From an uncultured Fibrobacter sp. (GTDB lineage Bacteria > Fibrobacterota > Fibrobacteria > Fibrobacterales > Fibrobacteraceae), in NCBI GenBank assembly GCA_934699585.1, contig CAKUWY010000028.1:1-19697 (forward strand): DNA of 19,697 nt. The letters run 5' to 3'. The translations under genes were made by a program, and so were the position numbers. Each line of letters opens with the position of its first letter. Positions within the stretch are counted from its first letter, which is position 1. The notes below the pieces were generated by a model, which saw only the letters and a list, made by a program, of their open reading frames with translations, made no database searches and was not told where the DNA came from. Below are positions 1-8,000 of this stretch, in pieces.

Positions 1-40
1 CTAGAGGACTTTTTTCATCACCGCCAGAAGGCTTCTTTAG

Positions 41-69
41 AACCACCAGCCCAGCTGGTGGTTTTCGGT
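41..69 (+). terminator. Intrinsic terminator at left edge
   Basis: A perfect 10-bp stem (41-50 with 54-63, 3-nt loop) is followed on the plus strand by TTTTCGGTTT. It could end a plus-strand gene lying left of the window, converging on mdh. The gene it would serve is not visible, so its use is inferred. Confidence 0.55.
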
Positions 70-71
70 TT

Positions 72-103
72 ATACAACAAAGCCCCAGTTATTAAACTGG
101 GGC
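72..103 (-). terminator. Terminator of mdh
   Basis: A 9-bp stem (82-90 with 95-103, loop ATTA) is followed, reading the minus strand, by TTTGTTGT. It lies about 57 nt beyond the mdh stop and faces the right way. A second, shorter hairpin (125-130 with 137-142) lies between the stop and this one. Confidence 0.75.
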
Positions 104-159
104 GGTTGCGAGAGAATCGGCAATCCGGAGAAGCGGCTCCGGTCTTTAGCCAATTCGGT

Positions 160-1101
160 CTACGTATGTGCGTCGACCCATTCAGCGTTCTTCTTACAAG
201 CCTCAACGGACTTGTCGAAGGCGGCCTTTTCTTCGGCGCTCATCTTGACTTCGAGAATCTTCTCGACACCGTTTGCACCGACCACGACCGGCACGCCGCA
301 GTAGAGGCCGCTAACGCCGTATTCGCCGTTCAGCTTGGCAGCGCAAGAGAACACGCTCTTCTTGTCGAGGAGGTAGGCTTCAGCCATGTGGATGGCAGAA
401 GTTGCCGGGCTGTAGAAGGCAGAACCGCGGCCGAGGAGGTTCACGATTTCGCCACCGGCACCGGCGGTACGCTTGGCGAGTTCGGCGAACTTTTCCTTGC
501 TCATGAGCTGAGAAACCGGGATACCGCCAACGGACACGCATTCCATAATGGAAACCATGGTGTCGCCGTGGCCGCCCATCACGAGGGCCTTCACGTCTTC
601 GACAGACACGCCCAGTTCGTCGGCCACAAAGCAAGCGAGACGGGCAGAGTCAAGCACGCCAGCCATACCGATGACCTTGTTGGCCGGGAGGCCGGACTGC
701 TTCTGCATGTTGTAGACCATGGCGTCGAGCGGGTTGGTGATCACGATGACGAATGCATCCGGAGCGTTTTCCTTGATGGCTTCGGCAACAGTCTTGATAA
801 CGCCGCAGTTCTTGTCGAGGAGGTCGTCACGGCTCATGCCCGGCATACGCGGGAAACCGGCGGTCACGATAACGACGTCTGCACCCTTGATGGCAGAATA
901 GTCGGTAGAACCCTGAAGATCGACAGAGGAGTTGATGACGGAGCGGCCTTCCATGATATCGAGAGCCTTGCCCTTCGGCATACCCTGAGTCATCGGAATA
1001 TCGATAAGCACGACATCACCGAGGTTCTTCTGGGCGAGCACGAGAGCCATTGTACCACCAATTTGACCAGCACCAACGAGTGCAATCTTCTTTCTTGCCA
1101 T
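160..1101 (-). CDS. mdh: Malate dehydrogenase (NAD-dependent, LDH-like type)
   Basis: Interconverts malate and oxaloacetate with NAD(H) in the cytoplasm. In succinate-forming fermenters it runs mainly in the reductive direction. The 313 residues match the usual length of the LDH-like MDH family. Visible landmarks are the Rossmann glycine motif VGAGQIGG (9-16), an acidic residue (Asp34) at the end of the second strand that favours NAD over NADP, substrate-binding Arg85 and Arg91 in the mobile loop GFPRMPGMSR, ITNPLD with Asn123, Arg154, and the catalytic Asp151/His178 pair (GGHGD). The start at 1101 is supported by AAGGAAGG on the minus strand (1109-1116), 7 nt upstream. It is a single gene with its own promoter and terminator. 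The call is firm; only its flux direction is inferred. Confidence 0.96.
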   Translation of the reverse strand: MARKKIALVGAGQIGGTMALVLAQKNLGDVVLIDIPMTQGMPKGKALDIMEGRSVINSSVDLQGSTDYSAIKGADVVIVTAGFPRMPGMSRDDLLDKNCGVIKTVAEAIKENAPDAFVIVITNPLDAMVYNMQKQSGLPANKVIGMAGVLDSARLACFVADELGVSVEDVKALVMGGHGDTMVSIMECVSVGGIPVSQLMSKEKFAELAKRTAGAGGEIVNLLGRGSAFYSPATSAIHMAEAYLLDKKSVFSCAAKLNGEYGVSGLYCGVPVVVGANGVEKILEVKMSAEEKAAFDKSVEACKKNAEWVDAHT

Positions 1102-1143
1102 GATTTAACCTTCCTTTTAAGGTATTTAGAAATTTACGCATCA

Positions 1144-1172
1144 AATATAGACAAAAATCGCTCAACAGACAA
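1144..1172 (-). promoter_or_regulatory. Promoter of mdh
   Basis: Reading the minus strand, TTGTCT (1172-1167) is separated by exactly 17 bp from TATATT (1149-1144). The predicted start lies near 1137, giving a leader of about 36 nt that contains the ribosome binding site. The -10 region is the left arm of a 10-bp inverted repeat (1141-1150 with 1184-1193), so a second TATATT faces right at 1185-1190. Confidence 0.7.
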
Positions 1173-1212
1173 CGCAAATGAGACTATATTTGATGAAAAA
1201 AAGGACAGAAGG

Positions 1213-1293
1213 CTAGAGACTAGGATCTAGAGACTAGATATTGGATATTAAGTCCTAGCCCCTAAATCCTAACCCCTAAATCCTAGCATCTAG
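1213..1293. repeat. CTAG-rich intergenic repeat, copy 1
   Basis: Six CTAG tetranucleotides occur in 81 bp. There are direct repeats of CTAGAGACTA (1213 and 1227) and of CCCCTAAATCCTA (1259 and 1273). The 17-mer at 1221-1237 recurs in inverted orientation at 11263-11279, and the 14-mer at 1268-1281 recurs directly at 11276-11289. It fills the gap before the yfcE-like gene and encodes no plausible protein. Confidence 0.7.
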
Positions 1294-1306
1294 ATTCCGA
1301 ATTATT

Positions 1307-1891
1307 ATGAAAACCCTCGTCCTTTCCGACATCCACGGCTCCGCCTACGCCTGCAAGATGGCGCTGTCCTACCTCGAAAAATTCCGCTGCGACCGCTTAT
1401 TCCTGCTGGGGGACCTTCTGTACCACGGTCCCCGGAACCCGCTCCCCGGCGGACACGACCCGCAAGGGGTTGTCGAGCTTTTGAGCCCGCTCAAGGACAA
1501 GATTACCGCCGTCCGCGGAAACTGCGACGCCGAAGTGGACCAGATGGTGCTCGAATTTCCCTGCCTTGCCGACTTTGCCGAAATCGAAGAGGGCGGCCTA
1601 AAACTCTTCTTGAGCCACGGCCACCTGTATGACCCATACCTGTTCAGCCACTACAAGGCCGACGTGTATTTTTCGGGGCACACGCACATCTTTACCGCCG
1701 AAAAAAACGCTGATGGCGTCTACTGCCTGAACCCAGGCTCCACGAGCCTGCCCAAGGGCGGAAACCCGCCGACTTTCGGACTTTACGAAACCTTCGGCAA
1801 TGGCGAAGACGGCTCCACTCCCCCGCGATTCAGCGTACACCACCTGGAAACCGGCAAGGAACTGGCAGCTGTCGAGATCGTGCGCGAGTAA
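1307..1891 (+). CDS. YfcE/MJ0936-type metallophosphodiesterase
   Basis: A compact calcineurin-like metallophosphoesterase of 194 residues, close to E. coli YfcE in size. All the metal-site blocks are present in order: SDIHG (Asp8, His10), LLGDLLYHGP (Asp36), RGNCD (Asn72), SHGH (His104, His106) and GHTH (His125, His127). The insert HGPRNPLP after the second block is typical of the YfcE branch. Family members hydrolyse phosphodiesters in vitro; the physiological substrate is generally unknown and cannot be read here. No clear Shine-Dalgarno precedes the ATG, and the upstream DNA is the CTAG-rich repeat. No terminator is visible before the toxin-antitoxin promoter. Confidence 0.9.
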   Translation: MKTLVLSDIHGSAYACKMALSYLEKFRCDRLFLLGDLLYHGPRNPLPGGHDPQGVVELLSPLKDKITAVRGNCDAEVDQMVLEFPCLADFAEIEEGGLKLFLSHGHLYDPYLFSHYKADVYFSGHTHIFTAEKNADGVYCLNPGSTSLPKGGNPPTFGLYETFGNGEDGSTPPRFSVHHLETGKELAAVEIVRE

Positions 1892-1904
1892 ATAGAATTA
1901 TCAC

Positions 1905-1932
1905 TTGCATTACCCCAACGAAAGACTATATT
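1905..1932 (+). promoter_or_regulatory. Promoter/operator of toxin-antitoxin operon
   Basis: TTGCAT (1905-1910), a 16-bp spacer and TATATT (1927-1932) place the start near 1939. A perfect 6-bp inverted repeat, AAGACT (1922-1927) with AGTCTT (1946-1951), brackets the -10 and the start site. It is a reasonable candidate for the operator through which such antitoxins repress their own operon. Confidence 0.6.
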
Positions 1933-1963
1933 TAATACCGAATTCAGTCTTATGCGAGGTTTT

Positions 1964-2239
1964 ATGCCGACCTATAAAAATATCAAGCCGATTTCTTACA
2001 TTAAGGCAAACGCTGCAAAAGTGCTAGACCATGTAAATGACACTCGTGCACCCTACATCGTCACGCAAAACGGAGAGGCTCGTGGTGTAATTCTCGATAC
2101 AGAGACATTCCAGATGATGCAAGACGGCTTAAAGCTATTCAAGCTTTTTGCTCAAAGCGAAGCCGAATTTTCAAAAGGAAAAACAATCAATCAAAAAGAC
2201 CTCTTTGATTCCTTGGAGAAAGAACTAAATGACCTCTAA
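1964..2239 (+). CDS. Antitoxin, Phd/YefM family
   Basis: A small protein (91 residues from this start) with the Phd/YefM N-terminal pattern: IKPISYIKANAAKVLDHV, then YIVTQNGEARGVILDTETF, the dimeric DNA-binding part. An acidic, Lys-rich C-terminal tail would wrap the toxin. An in-frame ATG at 1952 would add four residues. The ATG at 1964 is preferred because GAGG (1956-1959) precedes it and because 1952 lies only about 13 nt from the predicted transcription start, though the SD spacing is short. It overlaps the toxin gene by 11 nt, the usual arrangement for coupled type II pairs. It probably represses the operon alone or as a complex. Confidence 0.85.
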   Translation: MPTYKNIKPISYIKANAAKVLDHVNDTRAPYIVTQNGEARGVILDTETFQMMQDGLKLFKLFAQSEAEFSKGKTINQKDLFDSLEKELNDL

Positions 2240-2567
2240 GAAAATCATTGTAGAATGGTCTGAATCAGCATCTTTCGACTTAAAGTCCATCATCATGCAT
2301 ATTGCAACGAGTAGCGCCAAAAACGCCAAGGACTCTCTTGCAAAAATAAAGAAGGAATGCCAAGTCCTTGAAAAGTTTCCAGATTTGGGCAAAATTCCCG
2401 CGGAATTAGAATATTTGCAAATCAACGGATTTCGGGAACTCGTAGTAAGCCCCTGGAGAATCTTTTATCGCAAAGAAGAAAACCGCGTCAAAGTCTTGGC
2501 TGTTGTCGATTCCAGACGCGATCTAGATGACGCCCTCTGGACACGCATGATGTTTCCTATTATATAA
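2229..2567 (+). CDS. Toxin, RelE/ParE superfamily
   Basis: This 112-residue protein is encoded directly after and overlapping the antitoxin. The fold signature is visible: VEWSESASFDLKSIIMHIA (first strand and helix), a long helical stretch with KKECQVLEKFPDLGKIP, then FRELVVSPWRIFYRKEENRVKVLAVVDSRRDL, matching the C-terminal strands of RelE/ParE toxins. The FPDLG and R-x-Y/F-R features fit ParE as well as RelE, so the target (ribosome-bound mRNA or DNA gyrase) cannot be decided. The C-terminus is slightly longer than usual (DDALWTRMMFPII). The frame is intact. The start relies on translational coupling, since no good ribosome binding site is seen outside the antitoxin coding sequence. Confidence 0.85.
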   Translation: MTSKKIIVEWSESASFDLKSIIMHIATSSAKNAKDSLAKIKKECQVLEKFPDLGKIPAELEYLQINGFRELVVSPWRIFYRKEENRVKVLAVVDSRRDLDDALWTRMMFPII

Positions 2568-2584
2568 ATGCTAATTTATAAAAC

Positions 2585-3838
2585 ATGCACAAACTGAATG
2601 CAATCGTTTTCTTTCTCGGAATCGTGCTTTGGGGTTCGCCGGTTTTAGCGCAAGATGTCAGCGTCTGTTCATTTGACTTAACCCTGATGGCTCATTTTGT
2701 CCGCGGGGATCTTTCCGAAGTCCCGGCCACACTGGACTTCATCAAGGGATACGCCCCAAAAATTCGCGACGGACTCTGTAAAGACGAATCCGTACAAAAG
2801 AAACTCACCCGTCTGGCAGGTAATCTTTATCGGACAGAAAGGCCCAGGTATTCGTCAGTCCCAATCGTCTACACCAGGTACATGAATTTTAGCGGTCAAG
2901 AAGTAAACGGAAGAACTCTGACAGTCGAAGAAAACGCCGTGTACAACCTAGTCATGGACTACATGATTTCAAAATACGACATGCTCTACGCGCTCGCCAA
3001 GAAGACTAGCCTGCAAAAGAATTCAAAGCTAAAAACAGGCGCGTTCGTCGAATACATGTTTACGTATCGACTAAAACCCGATGACCTCGGTTCCGCCGCC
3101 AAAGAAATCGTCAAGACTCCGGCTGGAATCGCCGTTGACGCGGCAACATCCTGGGCAACCTTATGGATTCAAAAAGAGAACCCCTACGAACATGATTCCT
3201 ACTACGATTTCGACTACAGTTGGCTCTTAATTGCCCGAGACAACCTTTTCGAACGTTACCCCAACACACCCTACAGAACCGCGTTACAAGCATTGATCCA
3301 TCAGGACATCGTCACCGAATTATACGAAGCCGACAAGAATAGCGGGGTTTTAGGCCTCAGTATCGGAGTTTCCGTAGGGAAATCACTCATGACATCCGGC
3401 TTGGAAGCCGTCGACGAATACGTCACCTTCAGCATTCCGAACTTAAGGGTACAGGTCCTTCGATTTGCATTCCAACTCCAGGTTGACATGATGATTGCAG
3501 ACGGGATTTCTGCCGCGGGACTGGACGCCATGATTGGCCCCACTTTCGAATTTGACGAGTACGGCTTCGACATAATGGCGGGACTCGGTTTCGATGAATT
3601 TCTTGTGGGCCAGGATACCATCATGAATCTTGCGTTCATGGGCGGAATTCAGGCAATGAGGCGCTTTCCATTAGGCAACATGGCAAACATCACCCCGAAG
3701 TTGCAGTGGATTTTAAAGACGGTCAATTTTGACGACCCGGTCATGAACCGCAAACGCCGAGCATTCATCAACCAACTCGGCATCGGCATAACGTTTGAAG
3801 CCAGACAGCCGCTTTCACGACTGAACGCGTTTAAGTAG
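2585..3838 (+). CDS. Secreted protein, possibly outer-membrane barrel, unrecognised
   Basis: I do not recognise a family. The 417-residue product begins with a clear Sec signal peptide (Lys3, hydrophobic 6-17, likely cleavage after VLA at 22). Residues 25-240 look largely helical and soluble. Residues about 255-417 alternate short hydrophobic/polar strands separated by turns (LSIGVSVG, MIGPTFEF, GFDIMAGLGF, LGIGITFEA), which could be a small outer-membrane beta-barrel. It starts 17 nt after the toxin stop but has no Shine-Dalgarno. AT-rich TATTAT/TATATA sequence at 2559-2566 could be its own promoter, giving a very short leader. It is followed by a strong terminator. A surface role is only inference. 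Confidence 0.75.
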   Translation: MHKLNAIVFFLGIVLWGSPVLAQDVSVCSFDLTLMAHFVRGDLSEVPATLDFIKGYAPKIRDGLCKDESVQKKLTRLAGNLYRTERPRYSSVPIVYTRYMNFSGQEVNGRTLTVEENAVYNLVMDYMISKYDMLYALAKKTSLQKNSKLKTGAFVEYMFTYRLKPDDLGSAAKEIVKTPAGIAVDAATSWATLWIQKENPYEHDSYYDFDYSWLLIARDNLFERYPNTPYRTALQALIHQDIVTELYEADKNSGVLGLSIGVSVGKSLMTSGLEAVDEYVTFSIPNLRVQVLRFAFQLQVDMMIADGISAAGLDAMIGPTFEFDEYGFDIMAGLGFDEFLVGQDTIMNLAFMGGIQAMRRFPLGNMANITPKLQWILKTVNFDDPVMNRKRRAFINQLGIGITFEARQPLSRLNAFK

Positions 3839-3843
3839 GTACG

Positions 3844-3872
3844 AAAAGAGGCCCCCAATGGGGACCTCTTTT
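3844..3872. terminator. Bidirectional terminator
   Basis: An 8-bp outer stem AAAAGAGG/CCTCTTTT (3844-3851 with 3865-3872) continues, after one mismatch, into CCCC/GGGG (3853-3856 with 3860-3863). The T-run at either end lets it serve both the plus-strand secreted-protein gene and the minus-strand tRNA. Confidence 0.85.
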
Positions 3873-3874
3873 CA

Positions 3875-3948
3875 TACTCACGGCGGGAGTCGAACCCACG
3901 ACCCGCTGCTTAGAAGGCAGCTGCTCTATCCAACTGAGCTACGCGAGC
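3875..3948 (-). tRNA. tRNA-Arg (anticodon TCT)
   Basis: Reading the minus strand from 3948, the cloverleaf is complete: acceptor GCTCGCG pairs with CGTGAGT (two G-U pairs), D-arm with GCTCAGTTGGATAGAGC, anticodon stem GCTGC/GCAGC with loop CTTCTAA giving anticodon TCT, and T-arm with TTCGACT. The discriminator base is A. The 3' CCA is not encoded and must be added. It reads AGA codons. A terminator follows immediately. Confidence 0.95.
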
Positions 3949-3960
3949 AAAGCGGGCTCT

Positions 3961-3966
3961 AATATA
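3961..3966 (-). promoter_or_regulatory. Probable -10 element of the tRNA-Arg gene
   Basis: On the minus strand TATATT ends 12 nt before the mature tRNA 5' end. It matches the -10 of other promoters here. No convincing -35 is seen at 17 bp (GTGTTG-like sequence only). Confidence 0.5.
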
Positions 3967-4016
3967 GAAAAATTTTCGTTCATCAACACCCCTTCCCTAT
4001 TGCCATCCCGCCAAAC

Positions 4017-4056
4017 TTTATCTAGATTTATGCATGTATTAAAATATTTGCATAAA
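4017..4056 (+). promoter_or_regulatory. Putative metF promoter with inverted repeat
   Basis: TTTATC (4017-4022), 17 bp, then TAAAAT (4040-4045) is a plausible promoter with a start near 4052. A perfect 8-bp inverted repeat TTTATGCA (4027-4034) / TGCATAAA (4049-4056) straddles the -10, as expected for a repressor operator. It does not match the enteric MetJ or MetR sites I know. Confidence 0.45.
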
Positions 4057-4059
4057 CCT

Positions 4060-4089
4060 GGGGTGCCAGTCCAGATACCGCGACACCCC
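4060..4089 (+). promoter_or_regulatory. metF leader hairpin
   Basis: GGGGTG (4060-4065) can pair with CACCCC (4084-4089), closing an 18-nt loop. It sits 3 nt upstream of the ribosome binding site GGAG (4093-4096). I could not match it to a known SAM, SAH or tetrahydrofolate riboswitch consensus; a regulatory role is inference. Confidence 0.35.
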
Positions 4090-4101
4090 GCCGGAGTTTC
4101 T

Positions 4102-4986
4102 ATGAAGATTATCGACATTTTGAAGCAAGACAAGATGAGCCTCTCCTTCGAGGTGTTCCCGCCCAAAAAGGAAACCAGCTTCGAGAGCGTCAAGGCGGCA
4201 ACGGAAGCCATCGCGGCCCTCGGACCCGCCTTCATGAGCGTCACCTACGGCGCAGGCGGCGGCGTAAGCCACTTCACCCTGGACATCGCAAAAAACCTCA
4301 AGGAAAAATACAACATCCCCATGCTGGCCCACCTCACCTGCGTGTCCAGCAGCAAGGAGACGGTCCGCCAGCGCATTGCCGACATGAAGTCCGCAGGCAT
4401 CAGGAACGTGATGGCCCTCCGCGGCGACCTCACTCCGGAGCTCATCGAAAAGGGCCGGGAAGGTTGCGACTACCACTACGCCGTAGAACTCATCCAGGAA
4501 CTCAAGGCCGCCGACGCGGACTTCTGCATCGGGGCGGCCTGCTACCCCGAAAAGCACCCCGAAAGCAAGACACAGGCCGAAGACATCAAGCACCTCAAAG
4601 AAAAGGTGGACGCCGGCGCCGACTTCTTAACCACCCAGATGGTATTCGACAACAACCTGTTCCTGAACTTCATGTACAAGCTCCGGGAAGCAGGAGTCAC
4701 CTGCCCCGTTCTTCCCGGCATCATGCCCATCACCAACGCCAACCAGGTGGAGCGGGCCATCAAGCTTTCGGGCTCCTTCATGCCCCAACGGTTCAAGTCC
4801 CTGGTGGACAAGTTCGGAAGCGATCCCGAGGCAATGAAGCAGGCGGGCATCATCTACGCCAGCGACCAGATTATCGACCTGTACGCCAACGGCATCACCA
4901 ACGTGCACGTCTATTCCATGAACAAGCCCGACGTGGCCGAAGGCATCCTGAAGAACGTCTCTGCCATTTTGGGCAAGAACTTCTAA
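4102..4986 (+). CDS. metF: 5,10-methylenetetrahydrofolate reductase
   Basis: An FAD enzyme that reduces methylene-THF to methyl-THF, the methyl donor for methionine synthesis. At 294 residues it is a bacterial short-form MetF (E. coli about 296). Family blocks are clear: LSFEVFPPK with catalytic Glu17, FMSVTYGAGGG (44-54), HLTCV (77-81), NVMALRGDL with Asp109 near the flavin, IGAACYPEKHPES (143-155), AGADFLTTQMVFDN with Gln179, and PGIMPITN (205-212). The reading frame stays open upstream to 4000, but the ATG at 4102 is chosen because GGAG lies 5 nt before it and the extra 34 residues would be non-homologous and overlap the promoter. The gene is monocistronic, with a terminator shared with the convergent lipoprotein gene. 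Confidence 0.95.
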   Translation: MKIIDILKQDKMSLSFEVFPPKKETSFESVKAATEAIAALGPAFMSVTYGAGGGVSHFTLDIAKNLKEKYNIPMLAHLTCVSSSKETVRQRIADMKSAGIRNVMALRGDLTPELIEKGREGCDYHYAVELIQELKAADADFCIGAACYPEKHPESKTQAEDIKHLKEKVDAGADFLTTQMVFDNNLFLNFMYKLREAGVTCPVLPGIMPITNANQVERAIKLSGSFMPQRFKSLVDKFGSDPEAMKQAGIIYASDQIIDLYANGITNVHVYSMNKPDVAEGILKNVSAILGKNF

Positions 4987-5009
4987 GCGTAATCAAAAGC
5001 CTTAAAACC

Positions 5010-5039
5010 AAAACATCCCCGCATTTGCGGGGATGTTTT
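5010..5039. terminator. Strong bidirectional terminator
   Basis: A 13-bp perfect stem (5010-5022 with 5027-5039, loop ATTT) has an A-run on one side and a T-run on the other. It lies between the convergent metF and lipoprotein genes and can stop both. Confidence 0.9.
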
Positions 5040-5057
5040 CATATTCTAGTACAAATT

Positions 5058-8000
5058 CTATCCGCGGGTCAGGCAGCTTTCAAGGAGAAGGATCCATTTC
5101 CCGGAACTTCCGCAATAATAATAAACGTCAAATTCAAATACGCAGAGTCCTTCATGATCCGGATTAAATGCATTGCAATATTCTTCTGCAGTTTCTGCTT
5201 TCTTATAACCTTGTTCTGTACTTACGTAGTATTCCGTTTGTTCGTAATACTTAACAGTAGACTCGTCTATATTACCTTCATGATTGACAAATTCACAAGC
5301 AGAACCTGTAGAATGGTCTTCGCAATATTTTGCCACAGATTGCCACACGCTATCCAATTTGACGAAAGACTCGGTACCGACATGGCAGATTTTCTTGTCG
5401 GTTTCCTTTTTACATTCATGACTTCCGCCACAGTGAGATATACTAGAAGAACTAGACGGATTGTCATGATACCCGCCATATGTCAAATTTTCACCTTTAT
5501 TTTCGCAGTACTCATCAAAAGTAATCCACTGATACATGGATGATTCATCCTTGTACGCACAGACATAGATTACGCTTTCTTTGGTAACAGTTGCATCTTC
5601 GTTATCTCTGTTGCAAATCTGGTCGAGAGCAATGTCTGTGGAGGCGTCAACCCACTTACCATTGCCATTTACGACTTCTTTAGCTATAGAGCACTTGAAA
5701 CTGTGGTTTTCACCATCCATGAGGGTTTCGCTCTTAATGTCTGCAATGTTTTTAGTATCACCTCTATCGGTATCGCAATTACCAAACTTGGCGTTAAGGT
5801 ACTCTTTTTCACCAATTTCTAGCCAATCTGTGGAGGATGAACTTGCGGGGATTCCTTCTGCGTTACCATTAATAAGACATCCATAGTATGCGTCACCGAC
5901 TATAGCGACATCTTTTTCTTTCATTCGATTTCTTGTGCAAATTCCAAGCGTTGCGTTTTCATCCAAATCGCTTGCTTTAACCCAAGAGTATCCGCTGGAA
6001 GAACCTCCAGAAATGTAGTTACACTTGTATTTTTTCCCTCCGTAAACTGCTACTTTGGTTTGATTTTTCATCTTATCTTCATCGCATTCGCCATAGATTT
6101 CTTCAAAGGTAAGTTCACGCCATTCATGGATATGGTTACCGTCGTTGTCTGTATATTCAGAATTTTCTTCACAAACATATTCATAACCGGATTCAGTAAC
6201 CACTTTTTTATCGACATTGCCATAATGGCAAGCTACACCTAAAACATTGTCACGCACTTCAGCAGCGATCCATTCGTATTTTTTATCGTTATCAAGGTAA
6301 TCGCACTTATAATGTTCGGAACCATTTTCTTCCTTGACGACTCCTTTTTCCATCACGGCTTTTGAACATGTTCCATATTTCTTTTCCAACTCATTCTTCT
6401 GTCTCCATTTGGAGCCGTCGCATACAAAGGTCGTTTTGCCCGTTGCCGTGGCAAGTTCCGCATTCTTGGTGTCGAACAGCTTTTCTTCGCCAGCGTTGTC
6501 GACATCGCACACACCGAGGTAAAGTTTGGAATTCGGATTGTTGGCCTGTTCTTCCGGGGTCATGCCGTCCTGTTCAGAATATTCACCGGAAGAACTCGAA
6601 GAACTAGGATCACTAGGCACAAGTCCAAGATTATTGCAAGCAGTAGAATCAGGCAGATTACATTTCTCTTTGACGCACTCATACTCTTGAATTTTCCCGT
6701 CAAAGAACGCCGATCCCTTATCGCCTTTATTTCGGCCCAAGCATACATTGTCCGTATATTGCCAGCCGCAGTTTCCATCGTTGCATACACAAACAGCGTT
6801 TTCATCAAGACCTTCAAAGCTATAGAAGAAGGTCGAATTAACAGCGTCAGCATCGCAAACTTTTTCCACCGTTGCAACACCTACAGCCCAAAGTGTTATG
6901 GGATACCAAACTTGTTCGTTTTCGATATATTCAAAGTAATGGAAATATCCCCCTTTGACATCAGACTTATATACCTTGCTGCTATAGCCAGACGGATCAT
7001 TGAAAACCTTTGCGTCTTCGACTTTAAGCTTATAGGCTTCCACAAATCCATTCTGCAAAATCTTGAAATAGACGGCATCCGTACCACTCCAGACATTCGT
7101 TTCAGCAGTAGAGTCGCCATGCTGCATTTGGTTCCACTTGAAGAAGTTCGCGTCAATAAGCAAAGCGAGGTAGTCTACAAAGAACATGCTGCGTTCCTTG
7201 CCAGCATAAGTCGTATTGACGGCGGTGTTAAAGTTGCCGTTTTCGGCAAAGACATTGCGGAAAGCGTTATAGACCGAGTTAAAACCCGGAGTCTTGTCCT
7301 TTTGGTCAATGAGGGCCATCACCCACACGATGCTGTTGAAGTTTTCGGCCAGGCCAATCTGATCGGGGGCATAATGTTCGAAAGACGGATATTCTTCGCT
7401 GTTTTCCAAATAAAGTGCGTGGGCAAGGTCCTTGTTCGCCTGCTCGTTTGCAACACCAAAACCGTTACCATCGTCAACCAACTTCTTTACGCGGGCAGCC
7501 TTGTAGTCGGTCAAGAAGTCGATGACAACCGTATCGGACGCATCGGACAAGTCTGCATAGGCGTTGTAAATAACATCCGTTGCGTTCGAGCCAAATCCGC
7601 CAAAGGCGCCGAAAGCGTTGTTACTCAAGTTCAGCTTGACGCGGAGCTTTACAACCGGGGTCGTAAGGTTCGTGATGTCGAGATCCCCTTCGAGGCGTGC
7701 AACCTTGTATTCCACCGTCTTTTCGTTAGTTTCTTCGATTGTCACAAAGGATTTATTGGCAGCGGCGAACAGGTCCTGCATAAACACCTTGCCGCTCGGG
7801 GCGAACTTTTCGTCCAGGTCCGTCACGGTAAGTTCTGCATTGTCACCACCCTTGAGGTTCTTCCATATTTCTTCGTAAATGTCATCGGTTTTTGTTTTCT
7901 TGTTGGCCTGCACCGGGAGACGCACGACAACATGCTTCTTGTACACCTTGCCGAGGTTCTTGTTCGAGGGTGTGAACGGAATTTCCATCATGGTTTCGGC

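Noticed and set aside
58..1230. 390-codon plus-strand frame opposite mdh
   Set aside because: Covers the mdh terminator and promoter as well as the gene; no protein family features.
4000..4101. 34-codon N-terminal extension of MetF
   Set aside because: It would overlap the predicted promoter and leader hairpin, has no SD, and MetF homology begins at 4102.
4057..4101. SAM, SAH or tetrahydrofolate riboswitch upstream of metF
   Set aside because: The sequence does not match the conserved cores of these classes that I can recall; only a hairpin can be supported.
4464..5543. 359-codon plus-strand frame overlapping metF and the lipoprotein gene
   Set aside because: It is a +1 shadow of metF (Arg/Pro/His-rich) that runs through the bidirectional terminator.
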